Below are positions 10,647-19,089 of a stretch of 64,000 bases of DNA, piece after piece. A program made the position numbers and the translations under genes. This stretch comes from an uncultured Roseobacter sp. (GTDB taxonomy: Bacteria > Pseudomonadota > Alphaproteobacteria > Rhodobacterales > Rhodobacteraceae): positions 62,001 to 126,000 of the forward strand of contig NZ_CANLKW010000001.1 in the NCBI RefSeq assembly GCF_947491795.1, read 5' to 3'. The notes beneath the pieces are model-generated. The model was given only the letters and a program-made list of their open reading frames with translations, searched no databases and was not told the DNA's origin. The number at the start of each line of letters is the position of its first letter. Positions within the stretch are counted from its first letter, which is position 1.

Positions 10647-11552
10647 ATGAAGACAGAGCGCATGACACGACCGCGCAGATGGGCAGGCCCCTTGCTGGCG
10701 GCGGCACTGGCAGCGGGCGGCGTACCGGCCACGGCGGAACAATTCAGATCGCCCGATGTGCTGATCCTGGGCGACAGCCAGATTTCCTTTGGTGCGGGCT
10801 TTGCTTTTCTGGAGTTTTTCTCGGACATCATGGCCAGCTGCGCGCCGGACCGCCGCGAAAAGAAGGCGCTGAAAAAACTCGGGGATATGCGCGTGGGCGT
10901 GATCGGCGTGCGCTCGACATCGATCCATTCCTGGGTGGCGCGCAGCGGGGCGGCCAAAGGGGCCATCTGTGACGTGGACAAGAAATGGAAGGTGAACGCT
11001 GGCAGCTACGGCGTTCTGAACACAACGAAAAACCAGTTTGTGCAGATGGGGCAGGGGCGGAACTACCAGGTCTGCGAGCCGGGGCAGTCCGCCTTTGAGA
11101 CGATGTTCGCGCCGGGGTACTATGATCCCAGCCTGCTGATCCTGACCTTTCTGGGCAATTCGGCCAAACGCTGGGCGGAAAACCCGGACCTGGCGCTGGC
11201 GGATGTGCGCGCGCTGGAACAGCATCTGCCGCGGGATCTGCCCTGTGTCTTTATGACAACCGCACCCGCACATACCCGCAAGGTGGAAAAGCAGCGCCTG
11301 GCGGCCCAGGCCAATATCAAACGCGCCTTTGTGCAGACCGGGAGCCGCTGTACCTTTGTCGAAGGGTCGACACCGGCGACGCTCAGGGCCAATCAGAGCA
11401 CGAAGAGCTTTTTCCGCCAGCACAAGGACGGGCGGGTCAAAGACCCTTATCACCCCAACAAAAAGGGCGCGCGCAATACGCTGAAGCTGGAAATGGATAA
11501 TATCTGCGAGGCGATTTTCACGGCCCTGGAGCCCAGACGCCCGCCGTCCTGA
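10647..11552 (+). CDS. SGNH/GDSL hydrolase-like secreted protein
   Basis: A 301-aa exported protein. After an arginine-rich N-region and signal peptide (WAGPLLAAALAAGG) comes VLILGDSQISFGAG, the G-D-S block of SGNH hydrolases. Near the C-terminus DPYHPNKKGA supplies the D-x-x-H block. The middle has several cysteines (MASCAPDRRE, GAICDVDKKW, YQVCEPGQ), probably disulfide-bonded in the periplasm. The start is 10647 or the in-frame ATG at 10662. The family suggests an esterase or O-acetyl transfer role on a polysaccharide, but the substrate cannot be inferred. It is flanked by opposing genes. Confidence 0.75.
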   Translation: MKTERMTRPRRWAGPLLAAALAAGGVPATAEQFRSPDVLILGDSQISFGAGFAFLEFFSDIMASCAPDRREKKALKKLGDMRVGVIGVRSTSIHSWVARSGAAKGAICDVDKKWKVNAGSYGVLNTTKNQFVQMGQGRNYQVCEPGQSAFETMFAPGYYDPSLLILTFLGNSAKRWAENPDLALADVRALEQHLPRDLPCVFMTTAPAHTRKVEKQRLAAQANIKRAFVQTGSRCTFVEGSTPATLRANQSTKSFFRQHKDGRVKDPYHPNKKGARNTLKLEMDNICEAIFTALEPRRPPS

Positions 11553-11559
11553 ACCAGGC

Positions 11560-12450
11560 TCAGGCGGCGCGCTGCCCGCCGCGCCACATGATAAAGAGGC
11601 CCGCCAGCACAATGAGCGCCGAGCCCGTCAGCATATCGGGGCTGAGGCTTTCGCCAAAGACCGCCACGCCGAGCACAATGCCAAAGAGCAGGCGGGTGTA
11701 GCGGAACGGGGTGACGGCGGAAACCTCGCCCGTGCGCATTGCCTTCATTAGCGCGGTGTAGGCCAGCACACCACAAAGCACCGCAGCGCCCAGCAACAGA
11801 CCGGTTGTGACATCAACGGGCACGGGTGCACGCATTTCCCACAGCGCATAGAGCAGGCCCGCGACGACGATCGCGAGGAACCCGTAGACGCCCAGAATAT
11901 CAGTGCTCAGCGTCGCGGGGGCGGCCCGGCTGGCCAGATCGCGCCCGGCAAACCCGATCATGCCCAGCACCGCCAGCAGCGACAGGGGCGTGAAGCTTTC
12001 CGCCCCCGGCCGGATGATCACCAGCACCCCCGCGAGGCCCAGAAAAATGGCGCTCCAGCGCCGCCAGCCGACGGTCTCGCCAAAGAACAGCGCGGCACCG
12101 GCCACAACGACAAGCGGTGTGGCCTGCAGGATCACCGTGGCCGACGACAGCGGCGTAAGCACAATCGCCAGCACGTAAAAGAGCCGCCCGAACACTTCAA
12201 AAAAGGCACGGACACGCATGGGCGGGCCGAGCACATCCGGATGCCACAGCGCGATACCGCGCAGGCGCGCGAGACCCGCAAAAACCAGCGCGCCCCCGGC
12301 GCCGAAAAGCACCAGCACCTGGGCCAGCGGCAGGGTGGCAGCGGCCCCTTTCAGCAGCGCGTCCTCGGCGGCAAAGGCGGCCATGGCCCCCACCATCCAG
12401 AGGCTGCCGGTCAGGTTGGCGCGGCGCAGGGAAACAGAAGACTGGGACAA
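11560..12450 (-). CDS. EamA/DMT family transporter
   Basis: Inner-membrane exporter of the drug/metabolite (DMT) superfamily with two EamA halves and about ten hydrophobic helices. The first half contains DALLKGAAATLPLAQVLVLFG and LPLSS-like ILQATPLVVVAGAALFFGE; the second contains AYTALMKAMRTGEVSAVTPFRY and ends in a LIVLAGLFI helix. A TTG at 12450 is the most likely start because no ATG lies before the first helix; upstream codons look non-coding. The substrate is unknown. The phased intergenic repeat lies directly upstream of this gene. Confidence 0.85.
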   Translation of the reverse strand: MSQSSVSLRRANLTGSLWMVGAMAAFAAEDALLKGAAATLPLAQVLVLFGAGGALVFAGLARLRGIALWHPDVLGPPMRVRAFFEVFGRLFYVLAIVLTPLSSATVILQATPLVVVAGAALFFGETVGWRRWSAIFLGLAGVLVIIRPGAESFTPLSLLAVLGMIGFAGRDLASRAAPATLSTDILGVYGFLAIVVAGLLYALWEMRAPVPVDVTTGLLLGAAVLCGVLAYTALMKAMRTGEVSAVTPFRYTRLLFGIVLGVAVFGESLSPDMLTGSALIVLAGLFIMWRGGQRAA

Positions 12451-12556
12451 GGGGCATAATCCGGACAGCAGGCGCACATGGGCTCTGGCACCGGTCCTAA
12501 AGGTTCCGGCAGGGGCGCGCCACCGGCAACCGCCCGGGCATGAAAGAGGCGCAGAT

Positions 12557-12662
12557 ACCGACGTTGGGCAGGGTTGGCGCTCAGCGTCATGAAACGCCAT
12601 AAAAACAAGGGAAAAGGGCTGTCGGTATCACGTCGGTAAAACGTCGGTATTACGTCGGTGCG
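12557..12662. repeat. Intergenic repeat copy 1 with 11-nt phased GTCGGT units
   Basis: The 66-nt core at 12597-12662 matches the copy at 16722-16787 with three mismatches. Inside it, four units of GTCGGT start at 12621, 12632, 12643 and 12654, exactly 11 nt apart, with NNAC fillers. An inverted half unit ACCGACGTT lies at 12557-12565, 40 nt before the core, and the second copy keeps this spacing. Regular helical spacing suggests binding sites on one DNA face. No known motif is recognised. The rest of the 433-nt gap (12451-12883) shows no gene. Confidence 0.8.
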
Positions 12663-12883
12663 CGGCGCGCGCCGGTCCAGGGGTCCGGTAAGGAAAAACC
12701 GGGGCGTGACAGCGCCGGGACCGGCGCGGAAAAGCGGGTGGCAGGGGGCCGCACCGGCGGGCCGGCAGTCCTGTCCGGGACTACGACCCAAGGATTATTG
12801 ACACCTCTGGTTGCAACACGCGAAGCTGGACCCCTGTGGAGGGAGGCCCAGGTCTTTTTTCGCTGAGGTAATGGGAGGACTAT

Positions 12884-14146
12884 ATGACTGCTAAAAGAAC
12901 TCTGGCCGGGCTGCTGCTCGGGACAATGATTGCCGGGCCCGTGATGGCTCAGGACAATATGGACAAACTGTCCAACATGCAGAAAACGGATGCGACCTTT
13001 ACATTCGTGGATCAGGGCGGGGACCGCGCGGCGTCTCTTTCCGCAATCGTGGATCACATCAAGGTGCCCGACGGGTTTGAGGTGAGCCTCTATGCGGTGG
13101 TGCCGGATGCCCGGTCGATGGCCATGGCGCCGCAGGGCACTGTGCTTTTCGCGGGAACGCGCAAGGACAAGATGTGGTCTATCGTGGACCGCGACCGCGA
13201 CCGCGTGGCCGATGAGGTCAAGGATTTTGCGCCTTCGATCACCTTTGATATTCCGAACGGTCCGTGCTTCTCGCCGGACGGGTTCCTCTATATCGCCGAG
13301 CGCAACCGGGTGCTTGTCTTCCCGGCGGCCGAGTTCTTCTTTGAAGGGCCCGACCCGGCGGTGGGCGTTGTCGTGCCGAAAGGCGGGCTGGTGCCGGTTG
13401 AGGAAGAGAGCTTTAACCACACCGCGCGGGTCTGCGACATCGGGCCGGACGGCAAGCTCTATATCTCACTGGGACAGCCGCACAACGTGCAGCCGCTCGA
13501 CAAGCTGGCGATGTATGACGAGATCGGCATCGGCGGGATTGTCCGCATGAACACCGACGGCAGCGACCGCGAGGTCTATACGCGCGGCGTGCGCAATTCG
13601 GTCGGGCAGGATTTCAACCCTGCCACGGGCGAGCTGTGGTGGACGGACAACCAGGTCGACGGCATGGGGGACGATATCCCGCCGGGCGAGCTGAACCGTC
13701 AGACAGCGAAGGGCCAGCACTTTGGCTTTCCCTGGACCAACAGCCGCGTCGAAATCCCCGCTTACAAGGATGTGCCCCGGCCTGAGGGTGTTTCCTTTGT
13801 CGAGCCACAGCTGGAGCTGACAGCCCATGCCGCCGATCTGGGCATGCGGTTCTATCACGACGACAGCTTTCCGGCGGAATACCACGGTGGCATCTTCTGG
13901 GCCCAGCACGGTTCCTGGAACCGGACGACGCCTGTGGGCGCGCGTGTGATGTTCACCGCGCTGGATGAGGACGGCAATGCCGCCGGTGCGCAGGTCTTTG
14001 CGGATGGCTGGCTGAACGAGGACACCGGTGAGTACCGGGGCCGTCCGATGGACATCGAATTCCTGCCGGATGGCTCGATGCTGGTGTCGGACGACTTTGC
14101 AGGGGCGATCTGGCGTATTGCCTACAACCCTGCGGCCTCTGAATGA
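12884..14146 (+). CDS. PQQ-type soluble sugar dehydrogenase (L-sorbosone dehydrogenase-like)
   Basis: Periplasmic six-bladed beta-propeller dehydrogenase of the GSDH/sorbosone family, which oxidises aldoses or related aldehydes with PQQ. The 420-aa protein has a signal peptide (MTAKRTLAGLLLGTMIAGPVMAQ split at the alanine). Blade motifs include VPDGFEVSLYAVVPDARSMA, GTVLFAGTRKDKMW, GPCFSPDGFLYIAERNRV, the R-G-V-R-N-S-V-G stretch followed by LWWTDNQVD, and IFWAQHGSWNRT near the end. A good AGGAG-type site precedes the ATG. The stop overlaps the cytochrome start (ATGA), which supports the cytochrome as its electron acceptor. PQQ genes are not in view. Confidence 0.85.
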   Translation: MTAKRTLAGLLLGTMIAGPVMAQDNMDKLSNMQKTDATFTFVDQGGDRAASLSAIVDHIKVPDGFEVSLYAVVPDARSMAMAPQGTVLFAGTRKDKMWSIVDRDRDRVADEVKDFAPSITFDIPNGPCFSPDGFLYIAERNRVLVFPAAEFFFEGPDPAVGVVVPKGGLVPVEEESFNHTARVCDIGPDGKLYISLGQPHNVQPLDKLAMYDEIGIGGIVRMNTDGSDREVYTRGVRNSVGQDFNPATGELWWTDNQVDGMGDDIPPGELNRQTAKGQHFGFPWTNSRVEIPAYKDVPRPEGVSFVEPQLELTAHAADLGMRFYHDDSFPAEYHGGIFWAQHGSWNRTTPVGARVMFTALDEDGNAAGAQVFADGWLNEDTGEYRGRPMDIEFLPDGSMLVSDDFAGAIWRIAYNPAASE

Positions 14147-14727
14147 GGCGTGTCTTTGCACTTGTTCTCGGCGGGCTCATGCTCGCCGGGGGCAGCGCGC
14201 AGACCGAAACCGCCGGTGATCCGGCGGCGGGGCGCAAGGTTGCCGGGATGTGCGGCACCTGTCACGGGCGCGACGGCTATGCGACGATCCCGATTGCCCC
14301 GCATATCGGCGGAGAGCCAGAGGCCTATCTGGCCGCACAGCTGACCGCGTTCAAAAACGGCACGCGGGAACATGAGATGATGACGGTGGTGGCAGCCGGC
14401 CTGTCTGCGCAGCAGATTGCGGATGTGTCGGCCTGGTATGCCGCCCACAGTGCCACAGCGACCCTGCCCGAGGGCGTGAGTGCCGATGCAGCACCTGATG
14501 CCTGTGTGGCCTGTCACGGCGCGGATGGCATTTCGCTGGTGCCGGACGCGCCGAACCTGGCCGGCGAGGTGAATATCTACATCGACACCCAGCTCAAAGC
14601 CTTTCGCATCGGCAAGCGTCAACACGAGATCATGTCAGAGGTGGCCGCTGATCTGACAGACCAGCAGATCCGCGCGATTGCGGACTGGTATTCGGCGATC
14701 GGGCTCGAGATCACGATGAAAGAATAA
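14143..14727 (+). CDS. Diheme cytochrome c (c4-like)
   Basis: Periplasmic 194-aa electron carrier with two covalent heme sites: CGTCH at residues 37-41 and CVACH at about residues 121-125. Each site is followed by a class I cytochrome domain with similar IGGEPEAYLAAQLTAFKNG and NLAGEVNIYIDTQLKAFRIG segments, so the protein is an internal duplication like cytochrome c4. Axial methionines probably lie in HEMMTVVAAGL and HEIMSEVAADL. It overlaps the sugar dehydrogenase by 4 nt and probably takes its electrons to the respiratory chain. Confidence 0.9.
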   Translation: MRRVFALVLGGLMLAGGSAQTETAGDPAAGRKVAGMCGTCHGRDGYATIPIAPHIGGEPEAYLAAQLTAFKNGTREHEMMTVVAAGLSAQQIADVSAWYAAHSATATLPEGVSADAAPDACVACHGADGISLVPDAPNLAGEVNIYIDTQLKAFRIGKRQHEIMSEVAADLTDQQIRAIADWYSAIGLEITMKE

Positions 14728-14823
14728 GCGCCTTGTGCCCTGCGGGTTGGTATTCAGCGGTTGCGTGCCGCCCGGTGTTTCGCGCCCGGGCCAGGCCGTG
14801 CGATGCGGCACGTTGATGATCTG

Positions 14824-16248
14824 TCACGTGACGCCATCGGCCGGGCGTGTGGCGCTGCCCTGCGGCTCGGTGTCAGAGGCGCGCCGCCGCATGTTCACAT
14901 CCATCGGTTTGGTAAAGAGCACCGGATAATCCGCATTCTGCTGTTTTGCCCGGTACATGGCCGCGTCTGCCTGTGCCAGAACCGCTTCGAGGGTTGCTCC
15001 GGGCCGGGACACTGCGAGGCCCACGGAGGGGGCGACCGTTATGGTGGTGCCTTTAAAGGGCACCGGTTCGCGGGCGAGCGTCAGCACGCGTTCAGCGATC
15101 CGGCGCGCGGCATCCTCCGGGGCCGGGCCGGTCGTAACACAGACGAATTCATCGCCCCCCAGCCGGGCCACGATATCCGATGGTGCAGCTGCCGACTGCA
15201 GCCGCTGCGCCGTGATCCGCAGGGCAAGATCACCGGCGTCGTGGCCCAGCGTGTCGTTGAGGGCCTTGAGCCCGTTGAGATCCAGATAGATTGCTGCCAG
15301 CTGTCCCTGTTTCAGGCTGCGCTGCAGGCTGTTGCTGTTGATCTCTTCCACAAGGCCTGCGCGGTTCAGGGCACCGGTCAGCTGGTCCGTTGCGGCGATG
15401 CGCCTGGCCTCTCCCAGCGCGATGTACTGCAGGTGAAAATACCGGGCCGCGATGCCGCAGATGCCGATCAGGCTGGCGGCGATCAGCAGAAAACCGGGCA
15501 GGAGCCGCTCTCTGAGGCGCAGTCCCAGTGATCTGATCTCCCATGAAATGAGGGCGACGGGCGCACCGTCCTGGCCGTTCACCATCAGACTGTCGCGGTT
15601 GACCGGCGCCTCGCGCTGGCCCGGGTAGGGGGCGAAGGTCATCGATGTAATACCGGCGCTTTCGATCAGCGCGTCAAAGTCCGCAACACCCAGGTGCACA
15701 ACACCGTAGAGCACTGCGGGTTCGAGATCGGGCATCTCTTCGATGGCGTCCGGTGTGATCCAGGCGGCGGTCACGGCTGACAGCTTCCCGTTCAGGTTCA
15801 CAAAGGCCGAAACAGAGAGGTAGTCCGCCGGATCGGTCTGGTTCAGGGCGGCCTGTACCGGCGCCAGCGCACCCTGGTCATAGAGCCTGTGGCCCGCCGC
15901 GCCGAGGGTTTCGTCAAAGGCGTAGGCCAGGGTGCCGTCGGGGGCCAGAATGAAGAGCTGGTCAAAGAGCGGGCTGTCAAAAGCACCGGAGCCCATATGC
16001 TCGGAGACGGCGGCATCGTCGCGGTCGCGGACGATCTGGTGGGCCAGTGTCCAGTAGGCGTAATCCTCGACCGCGAGGGTCAGCGCATCCGAGGCCTCGG
16101 TGAGTTTCAGCCGGATCAGCGCACGGGTCTTATCGTGCTCTGTCTGCTCGAGCTGCGCTGTCATCCAGAACAGCAGTCCCAGAATGACACAGGCCGAAAA
16201 GAGCCCCATGAAAAACAGGAGGATAAAGATCTGTCGCCGCGAAGCCAT
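14824..16248 (-). CDS. Membrane diguanylate cyclase with periplasmic CHASE4-like sensor
   Basis: A 474-aa inner-membrane protein that makes cyclic di-GMP from two GTP. The N-terminal helix (IFILLFFMGLFSACVILGLL) is followed by a periplasmic region of about 210 residues with DYAYWTLAHQIVRDRD and FDQLFILAPDGTLAYAF, typical of a CHASE4 sensor, then a second helix (LLPGFLLIAASLIGICGIAA). The GGDEF domain runs from about residue 290, with DQLTGALNRAG, YLDLNGLKALNDTLGHDAGD and the intact RLGGDEF signature at about 361-367. No EAL domain is present, so the protein is likely an active cyclase. It is a single-gene unit that converges with the cytochrome gene. Confidence 0.92.
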   Translation of the reverse strand: MASRRQIFILLFFMGLFSACVILGLLFWMTAQLEQTEHDKTRALIRLKLTEASDALTLAVEDYAYWTLAHQIVRDRDDAAVSEHMGSGAFDSPLFDQLFILAPDGTLAYAFDETLGAAGHRLYDQGALAPVQAALNQTDPADYLSVSAFVNLNGKLSAVTAAWITPDAIEEMPDLEPAVLYGVVHLGVADFDALIESAGITSMTFAPYPGQREAPVNRDSLMVNGQDGAPVALISWEIRSLGLRLRERLLPGFLLIAASLIGICGIAARYFHLQYIALGEARRIAATDQLTGALNRAGLVEEINSNSLQRSLKQGQLAAIYLDLNGLKALNDTLGHDAGDLALRITAQRLQSAAAPSDIVARLGGDEFVCVTTGPAPEDAARRIAERVLTLAREPVPFKGTTITVAPSVGLAVSRPGATLEAVLAQADAAMYRAKQQNADYPVLFTKPMDVNMRRRASDTEPQGSATRPADGVT

Positions 16249-16681
16249 AAAAAATATGCCGTTTCAAAATCTGCACCCAGTGTCCGGGCGCAAAGCTTAA
16301 TAATCGGTTAACCGCGGTGCCTGCAAGGCGGATCATGTTGAAAAAATTAAGAAAAACTACCTGTGGTTGAAGTATTGGCGGTATTCCGCAGGCCGTCCGG
16401 CTGCGTATGGTTTCCGGCTGGCGGGCGCGGTGGCCTCTGGTCAGCGGGCTGGCCGGTCCGGGGCCGCGCGGGGCAGGGCACGACGGTCTGACGGGGCGGG
16501 AGCCCTGTGTGTGACGCGCGCCAGCGTGCGATCCCGGGCGGGGCGGGTGCGGTCTGTGGGGGCCGCCGGGGTGCAGTGCCCTGAGGGGCTGCGCGCGGGA
16601 TTGCCCGGGGGCGGCGGCGCGTGCGCGGGGCCCCGTGGCGGCCCGTGACGGGCAGAGAACCAGTGTGGGGAAAGGGGAAAC

Positions 16682-16787
16682 ACCGACGTTGCGGGGGATG
16701 TCGGCTGAGGGCGGTTGCGGGCCATAAAAACAAGGGAAACAGGCGGTCGGTATCACGTCGGTAAAACGTCGGTATTACGTCGGTGCG
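16682..16787. repeat. Intergenic repeat copy 2 with 11-nt phased GTCGGT units
   Basis: This copy is in the same orientation as copy 1. The core is 16722-16787, the GTCGGT units start at 16746, 16757, 16768 and 16779, and ACCGACGTT is at 16682-16690. It lies in a 627-nt gene-free gap (16249-16875). The first 400 nt of that gap are very GC-rich and show no other feature. The GC-rich sequence ends sharply just before the AT-richer DGQHR/HEPN insert. Confidence 0.8.
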
Positions 16788-16875
16788 TATCGCGCGGTGG
16801 TGCAGGGGGTTGGTAAGGGGTTGTTCAGGACCTGGTGTGGGGGTGATGTGCGCAGAAAGCAGACTTCGCAAATTT

Positions 16876-17805
16876 TCAAGCAGCAAGGAGGAGTTTTAGT
16901 CTGCTCCAACGCCTTGCGACAGGCGAATTACCACCATGAGAATTAACGTAGTATTCTACTATTTCGGAACACAGGCTTGAAAAACAGCGCGACACCAGCA
17001 AAAAACGCTCCAAATCCCCGGTCACACTGTCCAGTTTGCCCAAAGCTTCCGACGACTCGTATATTGGTTCAAACGACAGATCTCTGCATTTTGATGCGCG
17101 AGTATTTGGGAGCCAACAATCGTAAAGGTGCTGATAGTTTATTTCGTTTCTCGTGTTTGATAACCAAACACCTCGACGAGACGTATCTCGAACCATAGTC
17201 TGAATCTTATCAACTTCGCCCAAAATTTCTCCCGGATTTGGCCCTCCGTGGTCCACGTAGGCATCAAGAAGATCAGAAAGGTGGTTACATAAGCGCCTCC
17301 AAAACCCATCATGTACACCCTGTCCACCTGCCCCTTGTAAAATCAGCAAGCCAGTTTTTGGACCCGCATCGACCACCTTGTAAGTAAAGCTTCCGGAAAC
17401 AATTTTTGGAACTGGAACCTTAGTCAACGCCGCGAAATCCACCATATTTTGAACCAGTGCGGCATTTAGGTATAGCTCTCCTAATCCAACGGAGTTCAGA
17501 ATTGCATGAGCACCAAAAAACCCTGAGTAATAACTTTTGAGTAGAGGCCAAGAGGTAGCAGGTGAAGATGCGCGCTCCATCCGCGAAAGCTCCATGCTTT
17601 CATAGCTCGAACATGCAAACCGTTGGAAATCATAGGAAATAGCAGAGACCAACTCATCAAAGCTGTAGGCTTCCAAAAACAAGCCTCCGTCCATTTCAGA
17701 AATGGTGTTATATCTGTTTTCCGAAATCCATTCTCTTACAGAGGTGTAACTCTGTCTTGCGTTTCCGATGTTCGGGAGCGCGTGAAACTGGATTAAACGT
17801 TTCAC
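16876..17805 (-). CDS. HEPN-like protein with R-x6-H motif, partner of DGQHR protein
   Basis: A 309-aa protein without a confident family name. Residues 92-105 (YYSGFFGAHAILNS) match the helix with paired aromatic and small residues seen in HEPN domains. R219-N220 to H226 (RNEINYQH) fits the catalytic R-x4-6-H of HEPN ribonucleases. The start is a GTG at 17805, only 8 nt after the stop of the DGQHR gene, and the ribosome site AGGGGCG overlaps that stop, so the two are translationally coupled. Base composition is clearly more AT-rich than the flanks, a sign of transfer. Inference: an RNase-type effector whose activity depends on its partner. A structural helical role without catalysis is also possible. 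Confidence 0.6.
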   Translation of the reverse strand: MKRLIQFHALPNIGNARQSYTSVREWISENRYNTISEMDGGLFLEAYSFDELVSAISYDFQRFACSSYESMELSRMERASSPATSWPLLKSYYSGFFGAHAILNSVGLGELYLNAALVQNMVDFAALTKVPVPKIVSGSFTYKVVDAGPKTGLLILQGAGGQGVHDGFWRRLCNHLSDLLDAYVDHGGPNPGEILGEVDKIQTMVRDTSRRGVWLSNTRNEINYQHLYDCWLPNTRASKCRDLSFEPIYESSEALGKLDSVTGDLERFLLVSRCFSSLCSEIVEYYVNSHGGNSPVARRWSRLKLLLAA

Positions 17806-17813
17806 TTGCGCCC

Positions 17814-18818
17814 CTAAAGTGTCAGCTTTGCGCCAAGGCGATCGACGAGATAGTCGCGAAGTGCAGCCGAACTTGTTCCTGGGCGTTCCAATCTTGCTAT
17901 TCTCATGTTTTGAAAAACTGGGGAGACAACAGAAGTGAAATTTTCTGTACTGTATTCGCTGCCATGTCGATCTACCAGTCTTTGTGCGACCGACCGAAAG
18001 AAGCCCATGAACGCACGAAAGACTACAGGCTTGGACAACAAAAACTCATCTGTTTTCGTTTCCAACTCAGCGGCCAATGCCCAAAGAAAAGCATTCAATA
18101 TCTCATACACTTCCTCTGTCTCACGTTCCGAGAACAGAGGCAAAATAGGTTTTACGGCTTGATTAAACGTTACTCTATTGAGCTTGTTTCGAGATGCCTC
18201 GGACGGAGAAGTGCGGTTCTTTAATACGCTATCCCGTCGGTTGTGAAACAGATCAAAAACGTCGCGGAGAAACTGTTCTGTGTCCGTTTCGATGTCTGCA
18301 AGATTCTTAATATCCAGTAGTAGCTGGCTAGGCACCGGCTTCTGTTTCGTATTGATATCTATGAAAAGTCTCGTTTCATCTCTTCGCGAAAGACCATTGT
18401 AAATCACCACTGGCACGCGAAGGCTGGTCTGAGCTTTCGAAAATCCAAAGACCCGGTGCTGCCCGTCAAGAATTAGAAAAGCACCCGGTGTATCGTTAAA
18501 CTCAAGCGTCTTGCCTCGGCCAACCACTTTCAATTCAGCATCTTCTTGGGCCGAAAGAACCACCGAACTGGGGATCGTTCCTTGCTCGTTGTCGATGTAG
18601 TTGGCAATATCTTTTGCGCGCTTCTCGTCCAGTTCCCTCTGAAAACCTGCTGCGGGGTCTTCATTGCGGGTTGAGACTTTGCACGTACGAGCCAGCACTT
18701 CGCTGGGCATAGTAAGTGTGTAGAATTGGGACTTACCTTGTTTTACAAGGCTCACACTGAATCGGATGCGCTTAGGGTCATCGACTTCAGCCGCCGCAGC
18801 TTCTACTTCCTGTGTCAT
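17814..18818 (-). CDS. DGQHR domain protein (DndB-like)
   Basis: A 334-aa protein carrying the DGQHR signature at residues 118-122 (ILDGQHRVFGF), followed by LRVPVVIYNGLSRRDETRLFIDINTKQKPVPSQLL split over two strands. This is the core of the DndB and related DGQHR families, which occur with DNA phosphorothioation genes and in other defence islands. The start at 18818 (MTQEVEAAAAE) is chosen over 18842 because AAGGAAAC sits 8 nt upstream. No dnd or ssp genes are present here; its only partner is the HEPN-like gene. It may sense or bind nucleic acid or regulate the partner. The role is inferred. Confidence 0.75.
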   Translation of the reverse strand: MTQEVEAAAAEVDDPKRIRFSVSLVKQGKSQFYTLTMPSEVLARTCKVSTRNEDPAAGFQRELDEKRAKDIANYIDNEQGTIPSSVVLSAQEDAELKVVGRGKTLEFNDTPGAFLILDGQHRVFGFSKAQTSLRVPVVIYNGLSRRDETRLFIDINTKQKPVPSQLLLDIKNLADIETDTEQFLRDVFDLFHNRRDSVLKNRTSPSEASRNKLNRVTFNQAVKPILPLFSERETEEVYEILNAFLWALAAELETKTDEFLLSKPVVFRAFMGFFRSVAQRLVDRHGSEYSTENFTSVVSPVFQNMRIARLERPGTSSAALRDYLVDRLGAKLTL

Positions 18819-19089
18819 TTGAGTTTCCTTCCACTTCGCCATTACTAAACAATAGCGCTGCGAGAACCACAACGCTCAAACTGGGTTTGATGTCTCTCTC
18901 GGGGTTGGAAGCAACTTTGAAATGACAGACATCGGCGACGTCAATTTGAAGGTCAGCTTCAATCCATTCGCAGTATAATGTCGTACTTGCTGCGAACTCT
19001 GTTTTCTACCGAAGGTGCTAGACCATCATGTCCGCTTCGGGCTGACTGCAGTCATAAACGCTGCTGCGGCGCGTTCCGACCCCGCGCCC

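Noticed and set aside
12411..16886. Two minus-strand frames sharing the peptide TDVIPTFYRRDTD
   Set aside because: The shared peptide is only the translation of the 66-nt intergenic repeat. The rest of the two frames is unrelated and has shadow composition.
16876..18818. Calling the DGQHR pair a DNA phosphorothioation (Dnd) system
   Set aside because: No dndA, dndC, dndD, dndE or ssp genes are present; only the DGQHR domain is shared.
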